Positions 16,152-27,319 of a stretch of 64,000 nucleotides of DNA are shown piece after piece. A program made the translations under genes and the position numbers. The stretch lies in the NCBI RefSeq assembly GCF_014645555.1, contig NZ_BMLY01000001.1, forward strand, positions 267,939-331,938, written 5' to 3'. Every line of letters starts with the position of its first letter. Position 1 is the stretch's first letter. The DNA comes from Silvimonas amylolytica (GTDB lineage Bacteria; Pseudomonadota; Gammaproteobacteria; Burkholderiales; Chitinibacteraceae). The notes under the pieces were generated by a model, which saw only the letters and a program-made list of their open reading frames with translations, did no database searches and was not told the origin of the DNA.

Positions 16152-17879
16152 TCAGTACCCAAGCGCCAGCCCGGTATGGCGCCGCGGGTCGTTGGCGCCA
16201 TAAAACCGGTTACTGCCCACGGGTTTGCCATCCAGCATCGGCGCCCCGATCAAAATGGCTGCGATGTGGTTGGCGGGCTGCGGGCTCGCAAATTTCTGGC
16301 CCCAGCCTTCCAGGATTTGCTGTGTGTCGGCACTCAGCGCAAAGCGTTCGATGTTGGTGGCTTCCGGCAACCATTGCTGGTGAAACCGCGGTGCATCGAC
16401 CGCTTCCTGGATGTTCATGCCGTAGTCAATCACATTGATGATGGTCTCCAGTGTGGCCGTAATAATTCGGCTACCACCGGGCGTGCCGACCACCATGACG
16501 GGCTTGCCGTCTTTGGTCACGATGGTCGGGCTCATGGAAGAAAGCGGGCGCTTTCCCGGCGCAATCGAGTTGGCCTCGCCCTGCACCAGCCCGTACATAT
16601 TGGGCACGCCAGGCTTGATGGTGAAATCATCCATCTCATCATTGAGCAACACGCCGGTTCCGTTCGCCATCACCCGGGCGCCAAACCAGTCATTCAATGT
16701 CACCGTTGTTGATACCGCGTTACCCCATTTATCGACAATCGAATAATGCGTGGTGTTACTGCCCTCGTGCGGCGCCACACCAGGTTTGATGTCCGCCGAG
16801 ACACCTGCCTTGTGCGGATCAATCACCCCGCGAATCGCCGCGGCATAGTTTTTATCCAGCAAGTGCGTTACCGGATTGTTCACAAACGCGGGATCGCCAA
16901 GATAAGAGTTCCGGTCCATATAGGCATGGCGCATGGCTTCAATCTGGTATTGCATGGCTTGTGCCGAGTGAAAACCCAGATCTTTGAGTGGATAGCCTTC
17001 CACAATATTGAGTATTTCGCAGAGGGTAATGCCACCCGAACTGGGCGGTGCGGCGGAGACGACGTGATAGCCACGGTAATCACATTCAACCGGCGGCATT
17101 TCACGCGGCTGGTATTGATCCAGATCGGCCAGCGAGATGATGCCACCACCACCTTGAACTGAACGCACAAGCGCATTGGCGACCCAGCCTTTGTAAAAAC
17201 CTGCTGCGCCCTTGCTCCTGATTTCACGCAGAGTGCGGGCCAGGTCTTTCTGCACCAGTTTGTCACCCGTCTGGTAGGGCTGACCATGGTGAAGAAAGAT
17301 CGCCCCGGCGTGAGCCGCATCTTGCTGGAAATCTGCCGTGGCTTCGTGCAGCACATCCACATTGCCTTGCTCCAGCACATAGCCGTTTTGCGCATAATTG
17401 ATGGCCGCCGCCATCACCATACCCCGATCCATGGTGCCGTATTTTTTCCGCGCGTATTCCATCCCCGCCACTGTACCGGGCACACCCACCGCCAGATAAC
17501 CATGGGTACTCAGCCTTGGCACGACATTACCCTTGTCATCCAGATACATATTGGCCGTTGCTGCCAGCGGCGCTTTTTCCCGGAAATCCAGGAACGTTTT
17601 ACGACCATCGGCGAACTGCACGGTCATAAAACCACCCCCACCGAGGTTTCCGGCCTCAGGCATGACCACAGCCAGTGTCCATGCCACTGCCACGGCCGCA
17701 TCAACCGCATTGCCGCCCCGCTTCAGGATGTCCACGCCCGCCTTGGTAGCCAATTGCTGAGCAGACACAACCATGCCGTTCTGTGCCATGACGGGCGCCA
17801 GCGAAGCAGCCTGGCTTGCCGCCTGGACAAATGCAAAAGCAACAAGACCGACAACGCGGGCAACAGACGGGGTTTTCAT
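16152..17879 (-). CDS. ggt: Gamma-glutamyltranspeptidase, periplasmic
   Basis: Cleaves and transfers the gamma-glutamyl group of glutathione and related peptides. From the ATG at 17879 it is a 575-residue proenzyme with a signal peptide (VVGLVAFAFVQAASQA, cut near residue 24). The autocatalytic site NTTHYS puts the nucleophile Thr at residue 376, splitting large and small subunits. The PLSSMSPTIV and GTPGGSRII motifs of the small subunit are present. The ORF could begin at 17921, but the signal peptide fits the later start. Convergent with the efflux gene. Confidence 0.93.
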   Translation of the reverse strand: MKTPSVARVVGLVAFAFVQAASQAASLAPVMAQNGMVVSAQQLATKAGVDILKRGGNAVDAAVAVAWTLAVVMPEAGNLGGGGFMTVQFADGRKTFLDFREKAPLAATANMYLDDKGNVVPRLSTHGYLAVGVPGTVAGMEYARKKYGTMDRGMVMAAAINYAQNGYVLEQGNVDVLHEATADFQQDAAHAGAIFLHHGQPYQTGDKLVQKDLARTLREIRSKGAAGFYKGWVANALVRSVQGGGGIISLADLDQYQPREMPPVECDYRGYHVVSAAPPSSGGITLCEILNIVEGYPLKDLGFHSAQAMQYQIEAMRHAYMDRNSYLGDPAFVNNPVTHLLDKNYAAAIRGVIDPHKAGVSADIKPGVAPHEGSNTTHYSIVDKWGNAVSTTVTLNDWFGARVMANGTGVLLNDEMDDFTIKPGVPNMYGLVQGEANSIAPGKRPLSSMSPTIVTKDGKPVMVVGTPGGSRIITATLETIINVIDYGMNIQEAVDAPRFHQQWLPEATNIERFALSADTQQILEGWGQKFASPQPANHIAAILIGAPMLDGKPVGSNRFYGANDPRRHTGLALGY

Positions 17880-18635
17880 AAGGCCACCATGAAGAACAAC
17901 AAAGGACAGCTCGTACACCAATGCGCGGCAGGCATTGTGGTCTATCGACGCTCCAGCATAGGCAATCGGTCACCGGAACATGACGCAATGGTGGCCCATT
18001 GCCCGACAACCGAAAAAACAAAAGCCGTCCAAAGACGGCTTTTGTGCCCCGCTACCACACCAACAAACTATTCATTCATAGAAAAACGTCAGTGACATGT
18101 CAAATCAAATACAAGGAAAAAGAAAGTATTTTCCTTACAAAAAAGAAACAAACACCGCGCCCGGCCAGGCCTGACAACCCTGCATACGACACGCCGAGGG
18201 CTTTCAAAACGGAGCTGGAAATCTCTTGCTTGCCATGCAATGAGGCAAATGCCGCTCAAGCCGGCAATCGCCGACCCCGGCACACCGAATGCGATTGCAC
18301 TGTGTCGTGCACACATTGCCAGCCGACAGCCGTTGTCGCCCATTTGTCACCAGACACACACGCCGTCAGATTTCTGTCTAAAGTAAGGGTGAGCGCATCC
18401 TCATCCTTACCATTCGTGGGAATGCGCTGACAACGAAGATCGCCGCAACAAGTGGCGACAAATGCTCCAGTACATGCAAATCGAGGAAAGCACCAGGGCA
18501 GGAAGAGCAGTCTGAGCCACTGGTTCGATGCACCACCTGGCTGACAGAATTCGCCAGAAAACGCCCCATTAACTGCGCTACCAGGCAGGCCAGGGCGTGG
18601 CATCAGTCAGGTTTAATGATTCAGGGAGAATGTTC
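17880..18635. other. Long divergent intergenic region with an orphan terminator
   Basis: About 750 bp between the divergent ggt and kinase loci without a convincing ORF. It holds a strong hairpin terminator (18012-18045) and a separate inverted repeat AAGGAAAA/TTTTCCTT (18113-18136). Confidence 0.55.
18012..18045. terminator. Bidirectional-looking terminator between divergent genes
   Basis: ACAAAAGCCGTC-CAAA-GACGGCTTTTGT, a 12-bp stem flanked by A and T runs. Neither flanking gene ends here: both start and read away. Confidence 0.7.
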
Positions 18636-18740
18636 ATGAGTTTGTCAGTCACTCTGACCTTTCTGGTCGCGACCGTCACGTCTGCAGCCTTGATGCGCGC
18701 AGCCCTGCGCCGGACACGCGCCGTACGCAAGCATCGCTAA
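18636..18740 (+). CDS. 34-aa leader peptide with one membrane helix before the hybrid kinase
   Basis: ATG at 18636 with GGGAGAA upstream. The product is [20 protein letters not shown] followed by a strongly basic tail ([14 protein letters not shown]). It ends two bases before the GTG start of the kinase, which has no binding site of its own, so the kinase may rely on translational coupling. It is either a real small membrane protein or a translated leader. Confidence 0.5.
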   Translation: MSLSVTLTFLVATVTSAALMRAALRRTRAVRKHR

Positions 18741-18742
18741 TC

Positions 18743-21700
18743 GTGTTTGAAACTTTGCAAGTACCCAACGACGCCCCACCCGGCGCCGAGCCGAGCCATT
18801 ACCCGTTGCGGCAGGTTCTGCCCGTCGCGGTGGCGCTGTATTTTGTACTGGCCATGAGTGCGCTATTGCTGTCACGCCAGAGCGGCAGCATGGCCAATCT
18901 GTGGTACGCCAACGCGCTGGGCGTGATTGCACTGCAAACACGGCCGGCCAAAGAGTGGCCGCTGATCTTGCTGGCGCTGGTTCTGACTGACCTGATCCTG
19001 CGCACGCTACTTGGCTTATCCCCCGTCACCACGCTGATCTTTCAGCCTGGCAACGTGTGCGAGATGCTACTGGGTGGCTGGCTACTGCGCCGGTATGGGC
19101 ATCCTGCGCAGATCATCAGCGAGCCGGCCCAACTGATGTCCAAGCTGGCGTTAATCATTTTGCCCGCATGTTTTATCGGCGCACTGATCAGCACGACCTT
19201 TATTGCCCAGCGCAGTACAGCGCCCTGGCTCGATACGCTGTTGACCTGGTTTCTGGGTAGCGTGGTGGGGACCGTTTCAATCCTGCCACTGGGGTTGACC
19301 ATTCTGGCCCGGGGCTGGCGCCGCGTGCTGGCCGCCATGCGCGGCCGCAATGGCTTGTTGCTGCTCTTGCTCGCTGTTGCCATGTCACTCTACGCGCCGG
19401 CACAACTGGCTTTCCCTTATGTTTACGTTTCCGTGTCGCTGACTTTCCTTGCCGCACTCGCACCGCTGGAAATCGTCGCGCCAGGCATTTTGCTGTGTTC
19501 GTTCTGCATGGGCACCTTGGCGGCAATGGGCATTTTTCTGCCACCGCCGGGGCTTGGGCAACATGGCGACATCTGGTTCTTTCTACCCTTCATTTTGACG
19601 CTCCTCCCCCCCATGGTCGTGGCAGCTGCCCTGGAGCACGTACGCCTGGCCAATTTGCGGCTGGCCGAACGCGAAGCCAGTTATAAAAGTCTGCATGACC
19701 TGCTTGGCAATCTGCTTGAGGCTGCCACGGAGGTCTCCATCATTGCAGGCGACACCGATGGCATTGTCCGGATTTTCAACCGTGGCGCCGAACGTTTGCT
19801 GGGATACGAAGCCAGCGAAGTCATCGGCAAGATTTCTCCGCGGGCGTTTCATGTTCCTGATGAACTGGCGGCATACAGCGCAGAACTGGAAAAAAGTCTG
19901 GGCACAGCCCTGCCTGCCGACATGGTTCCAACGCTGATCCGCCCCAATCAGGGCGAGGCCGAAACACGTGAATGGACCTTGATCCGGAAAGACAGTAGCC
20001 GGTTCCGGGCACTACTCTCTGTCTCTGCCATGCGTGAGGACGGCAAACTGGTCGGTTATCTGGGCATTTTTACGGATGTCACCGAGCAGCATCAGTACAA
20101 ACGCGCCTTGCTCGCCGCACGTGACCAACTGTTGATGGCCGCCGAAGTTGCCGAACTGGGCATCTGGTCCTGGACCCTGGCGGACAACACGCTGCAATGG
20201 AACCCGCGCATGTTCCAGTTCTACGAGCAGCCACTGTCGTTGCGGGATGGCAGCCTCAACTTTGAACACTGGCGTTCACGGGTACATCCTGATGATCTGG
20301 CTGCGGCACTGGATAATCTGGACGATGCCATTGCGGGTCTGGGTACGTTCTCAACCATTTTCCGCATTGTCTTGCCCGGCGATCGCATCCGTTTCATTCA
20401 GGCTTCGGCCCAGGTGGAACGGGATGCGCAAGGCGTGGCCATTCGCCTGACGGGCATCAACCGCGATGTCACAGTGCAGCAGCAACTGGAAGCGAGCATG
20501 CGCCATGCCAAGGAACAAGCCGTGGCGGCCAACGAGGCCAAGTCGTCTTTCCTTGCCAACATGAGTCATGAAATCCGCACCCCCATGAACGCGGTGCTGG
20601 GCTTGCTGCAACTACTGCAATGGACGGACCTGGACACTCGGCAGCAGGATTACGTCGACAAAACCCAAAACGCTGCACAGGCGCTGCTCGGGCTATTGAA
20701 CGATGTGCTGGATTTTTCCAAGATTGATGCCGGCAAATTGCAGCTGGACCCCCACCCGTTCGAGGTTGAATCTTTACTGCGTGATCTGGCGACAGTGTTA
20801 TCGGGCAACATTGGCGCCAAGAACGTGGAACTGCTTTATGAAGTCGATGCCCGCCTGCCTCGTGTATTGGTCGGTGATCGATTACGGCTACAGCAGATAT
20901 TGATCAATCTGGCCGGGAACGCACTTAAATTTACCCAGCAAGGCGAAGTGGTCGTATCGCTGCGCTATTGCGGCTGGGAGGGTGATCACGTAAAGCTGGA
21001 AATCGCCGTGCGCGATACCGGCATTGGCATTGCCCCGGAACAGATCGGCCATATCTTTGAAGGTTTCCAGCAAGCAGAGGCGTCGACCACGCGCCGGTTT
21101 GGCGGCACCGGTCTGGGGCTTGCCATTTCTCGCCAACTGGTGCGCTTGATGGGGGGCGACCTGGCAGTAGAAAGCGCCCAGGGCGAAGGCAGCCGCTTCT
21201 GGTTCTGCATTAGTCTGGCCGCCCAGGAAGAGACCATCGTCCCGCCCGGCAGACTACTTCGCATACTGGTCGTCGATGACAATCAGGTTGCCTTGCGCAT
21301 CATGATCACCATGTTGCGCAGCCTGGGCTGGGATGCACGACCCGCCTCAAATGGCGCCACAGCGTGTGCAGCGGTGCAAAAAGCGCTGGATGATGGCACC
21401 CCGTTTCACATTGTGCTGATGGATTGGGACATGCCTGAGATGGATGGCATTGTGACGGCCGGGCGCATCCGCCAGATGCCAGGCGCGGAAGCCGCGACGG
21501 CGGTCATTTTGCTCACTCGCCCGGGGGACGACGCGCTGTTGCGTTCCATCACCGTGGCCAGCCCGGTCTTTGCAGATACGCTAGCCAAGCCATTCACACC
21601 GGGCCAGTTGGTCGACACCGTTTATCACGTACTGGATGGCACCAGCACGCCCCAGGGAAAAACCGTCCGCAGCCGACCACAGGGCAGACTGGCCGGGATG

Positions 21701-22102
21701 CGGATTCTGGTTGTGGAAGATAACGCGCTAAACCGCCACGTGGCCTCTGAATTACTGTCAGGCGAAGGGGCGGCGGTCTCCCTGGCGGAGGGCGGCCTTG
21801 AGGGCGTGACCGCAGTGACAGAAAGCGGTCAAACGTTCGATGCAGTCATCATGGATGTGCAGATGCCCGACATTGACGGCATGGAAGCCACCCGCCGCAT
21901 CCGCGCAGATGGTCGTTTTGCCGATCTACCCATTCTGGCGATGACCGCCAATACATCGGCTGCCGATCGGGAGGAATGCCTGAGCGCCGGCATGAATGAT
22001 CACGTCGGCAAACCCATTGACCTTGAGGCGGTGATCCCGCCGTTATTGGCCCTGACCGGGCGCAATGGTGGTGATGCCGACCGGAACCCCACCGTCAGTT
22101 AA
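18743..22102 (+). CDS. MASE1-PAS-PAS hybrid sensor histidine kinase with two receiver domains
   Basis: A 1119-residue membrane sensor. An N-terminal block of about eight helices (residues 15-290) resembles MASE1. PAS domains lie near 315-440 and 455-580. The dimerisation domain carries the phospho-accepting His609 in [10 protein letters not shown], followed by the ATPase domain ([25 protein letters not shown]). Two receiver domains follow, with Asp894 ([10 protein letters not shown]) and Asp1038 ([10 protein letters not shown]); no Hpt domain is present, so phosphotransfer continues to another protein. The start is GTG. Its 3' end overlaps the convergent cyclic-di-GMP gene by 8 bp. Confidence 0.9.
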   Translation: MFETLQVPNDAPPGAEPSHYPLRQVLPVAVALYFVLAMSALLLSRQSGSMANLWYANALGVIALQTRPAKEWPLILLALVLTDLILRTLLGLSPVTTLIFQPGNVCEMLLGGWLLRRYGHPAQIISEPAQLMSKLALIILPACFIGALISTTFIAQRSTAPWLDTLLTWFLGSVVGTVSILPLGLTILARGWRRVLAAMRGRNGLLLLLLAVAMSLYAPAQLAFPYVYVSVSLTFLAALAPLEIVAPGILLCSFCMGTLAAMGIFLPPPGLGQHGDIWFFLPFILTLLPPMVVAAALEHVRLANLRLAEREASYKSLHDLLGNLLEAATEVSIIAGDTDGIVRIFNRGAERLLGYEASEVIGKISPRAFHVPDELAAYSAELEKSLGTALPADMVPTLIRPNQGEAETREWTLIRKDSSRFRALLSVSAMREDGKLVGYLGIFTDVTEQHQYKRALLAARDQLLMAAEVAELGIWSWTLADNTLQWNPRMFQFYEQPLSLRDGSLNFEHWRSRVHPDDLAAALDNLDDAIAGLGTFSTIFRIVLPGDRIRFIQASAQVERDAQGVAIRLTGINRDVTVQQQLEASMRHAKEQAVAANEAKSSFLANMSHEIRTPMNAVLGLLQLLQWTDLDTRQQDYVDKTQNAAQALLGLLNDVLDFSKIDAGKLQLDPHPFEVESLLRDLATVLSGNIGAKNVELLYEVDARLPRVLVGDRLRLQQILINLAGNALKFTQQGEVVVSLRYCGWEGDHVKLEIAVRDTGIGIAPEQIGHIFEGFQQAEASTTRRFGGTGLGLAISRQLVRLMGGDLAVESAQGEGSRFWFCISLAAQEETIVPPGRLLRILVVDDNQVALRIMITMLRSLGWDARPASNGATACAAVQKALDDGTPFHIVLMDWDMPEMDGIVTAGRIRQMPGAEAATAVILLTRPGDDALLRSITVASPVFADTLAKPFTPGQLVDTVYHVLDGTSTPQGKTVRSRPQGRLAGMRILVVEDNALNRHVASELLSGEGAAVSLAEGGLEGVTAVTESGQTFDAVIMDVQMPDIDGMEATRRIRADGRFADLPILAMTANTSAADREECLSAGMNDHVGKPIDLEAVIPPLLALTGRNGGDADRNPTVS

Positions 22103-24701
22103 CAGGGGGGCGTCGTTGCAGCCAGCTTTCCAGCATGGGCGCGGGCAATGGCTTGGAGAGATAAAACCCTTGAATGACATGAAAACCCTGCTGACGCAGC
22201 AAGTTGAGCTGGATTTCGTTTTCCACGCCTTCGGCCACCACCACCAGGTTAAGACTCTCGCCAATCCGGATCACTGCCTCTGAAAGCGCCTGTGCAGTCT
22301 GGTCATTATGCAAGTCATGTACAAAGCTCTTGTCGAGCTTGAGTTCGCTGACCGGCAAACGGCGCAAATAGCTCAAACTCGAATAACCCGTTCCGAAATC
22401 ATCCATCGACAACTTGACGCCCAGCGCGTGCACCTCCTGAATGATGCTCAAGGTCGTGGCATTCCCGTCCAGCAAGACATTTTCAGTGATTTCCAGCACC
22501 AGCCGGGCTGGCTCCAGCGCATAACGCGCGAGCAAGGCGCTGATAATGGGTGGCAATTCGATGTTATGAAAATTGGTCGGCGATAAATTCACCGCCACGC
22601 AGGGGACATCAATCCCGCGAGATTGCCAGTCAGCCAACTGACGACACGCCTCCTCCAGCACCCACAAACCCAAACTGCCAATCAGCCCGGACTCTTCCGC
22701 CAGGGGAATAAAACGCGCTGGAGAAACCTCTCCCAACGTAGGGTGGTGCCAACGTGTCAGCGCTTCAACGCCATGCAGGCGACCATCCTCAACCATGACT
22801 TGCGGCTGGTAATGCAGACGTAGCTGTTGTTTCTCGATGGCTTCGCGCAACGCGTTTTCAAGCGCCAGGCGCTCTTGGGCGCGCAGGTTCATCTCGTTAC
22901 TAAAGAAGCTGTAACTACCCCGATAACTGGCCTTGGCCTCATACATGGCAATGTCGGCGCGGCGCAGCAGCGTTTCAATGTCGCTGCCATTCTCCGGAAA
23001 AAGACTGATGCCAACGCTGGCCGACATGACATGCATTGCGCCAGCAATACGGTGTGGACGCGCCAGATTCGTCAGCAATTGATCCGCCAGATCAGCCACG
23101 CGCCTGGCGTCACATTGCGGGAGAACCAGCACGAATTCATCGCCCGCCAGCCGGCCGACGATATCGGACGCCCGCCGCCCTTCTGTAAGCCGCTGCGCAG
23201 CAAGGCGCAGAACCTCATCACCAACGGTATGACCCAAGCTGTCGTTGATTTGCTTGAAGCGATCCAGATCAACAAACAGGACAGCCAACTGACTGTGATC
23301 ACGTGTTGCACCGGCAATGGCCTGTTCCGCCTTGGCCAGCAACAAGCTGCGATTGGGCAAGCCGGTCAGACTGTCATAAAACGCCAGCTTCTGGATTTCC
23401 GCCCGTGCCGCTTCACGCTCCAGCGCCAGGGCGCACAGATTGACGCACACACTCACCAGACGGCGATGAAACTCGTCGGGACCGCGTTTTTCCCGGTAAT
23501 AGAATGCAAATGTGCCAACGACCTGCCCCTTGCTGGACACAATGGGCGTTGACCAACATGCTTTGAGCCCGAATGAAGCGGCCAGCCCGGCGTAGTTCGC
23601 CCACAACGGGTCGGTTTCAATATCGGTAACCACCACTTCCTGGGAGCGGTGTGCAGCGGTGCCGCATGAGCCCTCTTGCGGGCCCACCGGAATACCATCC
23701 AGCGCGCTCGAAAAACGTTCAGGCAAACTAGGGCCGGCCAACGGGTGCAGCGTATTTTTCTCATCCACCGAAAGAATCGACGCCACGACCTCAGGAGAAA
23801 TGCGCTCCACCTCCTGGCAGATCATGGCCATCAATTCCACCACCGGGGTCTCGCGCGCCATGGCATCCAGACCGCGGTGGTGAATGATTTCGTGCATTTT
23901 GGCATCGGTAATATCGGTGACGACGCTCACCGTATTTACCAACACACCATGGGCATCCCGCACCGGATTGATGATCAATTTGTTCCAGAAACGCTGACCA
24001 TCCTTGGCATACGTCAACTCTTCAAGCCGGAACGGCTGACCCGCGTTGGCGCAATTGAGCGCTTCTTCAATCACCGCCGGTTTCACGTGCGGCACCAATA
24101 GTGCAATGGGCCGGCGACCGTGGATCTCTTCTAGCTGGTAACCAAACATGCGCGTGAAACCAGCATTTACATAAACAATACGCCAGGCACCATCCGTGAC
24201 AATCACGGCGCTGTCGGTTTCATCGACAACCAGCGACTGCCACAAGCGCTTGGATTGCACGCGTTCATGTTCAACGCGTAAAGAGACATCTGAGGACACT
24301 GCCAGCACGGACTGCAGATGGCCGTGCTCATCCATGCGCGGTGCGTAAGTCGCCTCAAGCCAGACGCTGCGACCATCGCGCGCCACTCTCTCGACCAACC
24401 CGGCCCATGGTTTGCCGGCACGCAAAGAACGCCAGAGTTCTTTGTGCTGCTGATGCGCTTCCGGCCGGTTGGGCGGGCACACCAATTCATGTGGCGCTCC
24501 CACAATTTCGGCCAGATCGTAACCAAAGCGATCCAGGAAAAGGCGATTGGCACCCAGAATACGACCGTCTGCGGAAAAACGCGCCACCAACATGGCGCGA
24601 TCAATCGCTTCAACATGGTGCTGGATTTCAGAAGAAGACGGTGTAGCGCCAACCAGGTGCCCGGCGGCGACCGACAGATCGCGGATCAGAGATTCACTCA
24701 C
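22095..24701 (-). CDS. PAS-PAS-GAF-GGDEF-EAL cyclic-di-GMP phosphodiesterase-type protein
   Basis: From the GTG at 24701, preceded by AGGGGTGG, the protein is 868 residues; in-frame ATGs at 24764 and 24806 are alternatives. Two PAS domains, a GAF domain (VASILSVDE...[18 protein letters not shown]), a GGDEF domain and an EAL domain follow in order. The cyclase signature reads AGDEF, so synthase activity is uncertain. The EAL domain keeps [30 protein letters not shown] and VVAEGVEN, as expected for active c-di-GMP hydrolysis. The domain order resembles DosP-type sensors, but no heme ligand can be assigned. Confidence 0.9.
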   Translation of the reverse strand: MSESLIRDLSVAAGHLVGATPSSSEIQHHVEAIDRAMLVARFSADGRILGANRLFLDRFGYDLAEIVGAPHELVCPPNRPEAHQQHKELWRSLRAGKPWAGLVERVARDGRSVWLEATYAPRMDEHGHLQSVLAVSSDVSLRVEHERVQSKRLWQSLVVDETDSAVIVTDGAWRIVYVNAGFTRMFGYQLEEIHGRRPIALLVPHVKPAVIEEALNCANAGQPFRLEELTYAKDGQRFWNKLIINPVRDAHGVLVNTVSVVTDITDAKMHEIIHHRGLDAMARETPVVELMAMICQEVERISPEVVASILSVDEKNTLHPLAGPSLPERFSSALDGIPVGPQEGSCGTAAHRSQEVVVTDIETDPLWANYAGLAASFGLKACWSTPIVSSKGQVVGTFAFYYREKRGPDEFHRRLVSVCVNLCALALEREAARAEIQKLAFYDSLTGLPNRSLLLAKAEQAIAGATRDHSQLAVLFVDLDRFKQINDSLGHTVGDEVLRLAAQRLTEGRRASDIVGRLAGDEFVLVLPQCDARRVADLADQLLTNLARPHRIAGAMHVMSASVGISLFPENGSDIETLLRRADIAMYEAKASYRGSYSFFSNEMNLRAQERLALENALREAIEKQQLRLHYQPQVMVEDGRLHGVEALTRWHHPTLGEVSPARFIPLAEESGLIGSLGLWVLEEACRQLADWQSRGIDVPCVAVNLSPTNFHNIELPPIISALLARYALEPARLVLEITENVLLDGNATTLSIIQEVHALGVKLSMDDFGTGYSSLSYLRRLPVSELKLDKSFVHDLHNDQTAQALSEAVIRIGESLNLVVVAEGVENEIQLNLLRQQGFHVIQGFYLSKPLPAPMLESWLQRRPPVN

Positions 24702-25326
24702 GACAACACCACCCCTGAGACCGGGAGCGCACGACAGTCTGATATGCCGGCGCCAACGCGTCATGAGGGCCCCACTGCATAGGGCTGCATGTCGTGTTGC
24801 CGACACGTTGCCCGATGCATTGACGCAGGGTCGTCTGTAAGTTTAGCAAGTACACACTCCAAACAAAGGAAGTCAGAAAGCGAGCTATCTTGCATGGTAG
24901 TACATTAGAAATTACTAATGCAACCAAAAGAGAACCCAATCCTGGTGCGACTTCACGCGTTTGTCATAGAAAATGAGACGCAAGACACACTTGACCTTTA
25001 TGGTAAGAAAACCACGTCAATGCAAATGCTGATTTACAAGAACACACCCGGCAAGCGCGCCACCCATCTTCAATGCGCATCACCTTACGCCGTTTGGTAA
25101 CGGTTACCAAACATGCCCGACAATGGGGCACCGCCCGCAAAGCCTTGTCATCTCGACCCTCTCCAGGTGATCTAACATTGAACCGGCACCTCGGCACCCG
25201 GTCTACCCAGTCCATCGTCGCTGACAGGGCGATGTCACCACGCTGGTTTGCCAAGCCCTGGCGACTCATATAAAACAGTGTCATTTGCCGCATTCGACGG
25301 CCGAACACGCACGACAAGGAGACGAT
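24702..25326. other. Intergenic region with a 21-bp perfect palindrome
   Basis: Between divergent genes. It holds the hairpin CATTAG/CTAATG (24903-24920) near the c-di-GMP gene and the palindrome at 25092-25112. No convincing ORF. Confidence 0.5.
25092..25112. promoter_or_regulatory. 21-bp perfect palindrome, operator candidate
   Basis: GTTTGGTAAC-g-GTTACCAAAC, ten matched bases on each side of a single centre base. It lies about 215 bp before chaA and 390 bp before the divergent GGDEF-EAL gene. It resembles operators of LacI- or GntR-type repressors; the protein is unknown. Confidence 0.55.
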
Positions 25327-26427
25327 GTGTCCGCGCACCACACCTCAACCCCCCACTGGACCTGGGTCCTGCCCATTCTGGCCATGATGACGCTGGGCGT
25401 TGCCTTGGGCGTCGGCAGCAATGGCTGGCTGGTGGCATTCGCCACAATCTGCCTCGCAGGGACGGTGTTTGCGGCAGTTCATCATGCAGAAGTGATTGCC
25501 CATAAGGTCGGCGAACCCTTTGGCACACTGGTACTGGCGGTTGCGGTGACCGTCATTGAGGTGGCTTTGATTGTGTCGGTCATGTTGACCGGCGGTGACG
25601 CCAAAGCCGGCCTTGCCCGAGACACGGTGTTTGCAGCCGTCATGATCGTGTGCAACGGCATTGTGGGGCTCTGCCTGGTGCTGGGTGCCTTGCGCCATCG
25701 GGAGCAAGTCTTCCAGCGCCAGGGCGCCAGCGCCGCGCTTGCGGTACTGACCGCACTGGCCGTACTGGCACTGGTGCTACCCAACTACGCAACCACTGTG
25801 CCTGGCCCGGCCTGGTCGCAATCACAATTGGCGTTTTCAGGCGTGGCGTCGCTCGTACTCTATGGCACTTTTGTGTTTGTGCAGACAGTACGTCACCGCA
25901 ACTATTTTCTGGCTGACCCTGAACCCGGTCAGCCCGGCAACAGTCATGACATCCAGGTCCCACCACCCTCTGGCCGGCTGACCTTGATTAGCTGCGTGCT
26001 CCTGCTCGTTAGCCTGGTGGGCGTGGTGGGTCTGGCCAAGATCCTGTCGCCCACCGTCGAAACCTTCGTCGTTTCGATGGGCGCGCCCGCCATGGTTGTC
26101 GGCGTCATCATTGCTGGCCTGGTCTTGCTGCCAGAGGGTATTGCTGCGGCAAAAGCCGCACGGGCCAACCAGTTACAACAGAGCCTGAACCTGGCACTCG
26201 GTTCTGCATTGGCCAGCATCGGGCTTACTATCCCGACGGTCGCGGTACTGTTCATTGTGCTTGATCGCCCGCTGATTCTTGGCCTGGACGCCAAGGAAAG
26301 CGTAATGCTGGCGCTCACCCTGCTGTTAAGCGCCATCACGCTAGGCACGGGCCGGACCAACATCCTGCAAGGCGTGGTGCATCTGGTGGTGTTTGCGGCC
26401 TTCGTGTTTCTTAATATCGTGCCGTAA
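25327..26427 (+). CDS. chaA: ChaA-type calcium/sodium:proton antiporter
   Basis: Inner-membrane cation:proton exchanger of the CaCA superfamily. With the GTG start at 25327 (AAGGAG five bases before) it has 366 residues, the length I recall for E. coli ChaA. Two homologous repeats of about five helices each carry the conserved acidic motifs VGEPFGTLVLAVAVTVIEV (near 62-80) and VLLPEGIAAAKAARANQLQQSLNLALGSALASIGLTIP. An ATG-type start upstream at 25285 lacks a binding site. It is followed 18 bp later by a DUF502 gene. Confidence 0.9.
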   Translation: MSAHHTSTPHWTWVLPILAMMTLGVALGVGSNGWLVAFATICLAGTVFAAVHHAEVIAHKVGEPFGTLVLAVAVTVIEVALIVSVMLTGGDAKAGLARDTVFAAVMIVCNGIVGLCLVLGALRHREQVFQRQGASAALAVLTALAVLALVLPNYATTVPGPAWSQSQLAFSGVASLVLYGTFVFVQTVRHRNYFLADPEPGQPGNSHDIQVPPPSGRLTLISCVLLLVSLVGVVGLAKILSPTVETFVVSMGAPAMVVGVIIAGLVLLPEGIAAAKAARANQLQQSLNLALGSALASIGLTIPTVAVLFIVLDRPLILGLDAKESVMLALTLLLSAITLGTGRTNILQGVVHLVVFAAFVFLNIVP

Positions 26428-26445
26428 GCCGGAGCGCTCAGAACC

Positions 26446-27108
26446 ATGATCAAACCCGGCCTGAAAACCCTTGCCACCACCTGGCTTGCCGGCCTGCTGG
26501 CGCTGCTTCCTTTGGCGCTCACTCTCTTTCTGATTGGCTGGCTTGTGGGCACCCTGAACCGGTTTGTCGGCCCCGGCAGTTTGATTGGCCGCGTATTTGC
26601 AGCGCTTGGTGCGCCATTTGCGGCAGGCCCCGCTGTTTCCTGGCTGGCCGGCACACTGGTTATTGTCATTGGTATTTTCCTCCTTGGGGTCGCCGTGCGT
26701 TCTGGTTTGAAAAAACCGATGGCACGCCTTGTTGACCTCACGCTGCGTCGCATCCCGCTCTTTAACAGTCTGTACAACCTGGCAGATCGTTTTGTTGGAT
26801 TACTGGACAAGAGCCAGACCAAAGAGGCTGACATTGGCGCCATGAGCCCGGTCTGGTGTTTTTTTGGCGGCGACGGCGTGGCCGTGCTGGGCTTACTCCC
26901 CAACCCACAGCCCGTGGATCTGAATGGTCGCGACTATCTGGCCGTACTGGTGCCCACCGCACCCATTCCCATTGGTGGCGGTTTGCTCTATGTGCCGTCC
27001 GACTGGGTCAAACCGGCGCAAATCGGGGTCGACAGGCTGACCAGCATTTATGTCTCGATGGGCATTACACCCCCGCCCCCTTTGCGCAACAATCTGCAGA
27101 GCACTTGA
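26446..27108 (+). CDS. DUF502 family membrane protein
   Basis: A 220-residue protein with two N-terminal helices (about residues 12-35 and 65-88) and a cytoplasmic or periplasmic C-terminal domain. The family features IPLFNSLYNLADRFVGLLD and PTAPIPIGGGLLYVPSDWV are clear. It is probably co-transcribed with chaA (18-bp gap). Molecular function is not established for the family. Confidence 0.85.
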   Translation: MIKPGLKTLATTWLAGLLALLPLALTLFLIGWLVGTLNRFVGPGSLIGRVFAALGAPFAAGPAVSWLAGTLVIVIGIFLLGVAVRSGLKKPMARLVDLTLRRIPLFNSLYNLADRFVGLLDKSQTKEADIGAMSPVWCFFGGDGVAVLGLLPNPQPVDLNGRDYLAVLVPTAPIPIGGGLLYVPSDWVKPAQIGVDRLTSIYVSMGITPPPPLRNNLQST

Positions 27109-27121
27109 TCCATTCCCTCAG

Positions 27122-27147
27122 AAACCGGCTATTGGCCGGTTTTTTTA
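27122..27147 (+). terminator. Terminator of the chaA-DUF502 unit
   Basis: ACCGGC/GCCGGT stem with a 5-nt loop and seven Ts, 14 bp after the stop. Confidence 0.85.
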
Positions 27148-27243
27148 TGCGCATTCCGGGCCAGGATTTGACCTGAATTGCACAGATTTGCCGTTCAGGC
27201 GTTAAAGGCTTGCTCCCCTCGACGACGTGGCACAACATTGCCG

Positions 27244-27283
27244 TTGTTTATCTATTTTATGAATTTTTGATAAACAATATTGT
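27244..27283. promoter_or_regulatory. Operator-like inverted repeats before the glycosidase gene
   Basis: TTGTTTATC (27244-27252) and GATAAACAA (27269-27277) are exact inverted copies around an AT-rich centre containing TTTTATGAAT. The palindrome ACAATATTGT (27274-27283) overlaps the right arm. This is a plausible target for the LacI-type protein encoded after the glycosidase. Confidence 0.5.
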
Positions 27284-27319
27284 CTGCCACGTACTATCAA
27301 GCGCCTACGGAATCAGGTC

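Noticed and set aside
17999-18430. 143-codon Cys-rich ORF between ggt and the kinase
   Set aside because: Starts inside the terminator, has mixed composition without domain pattern or ribosome binding site.
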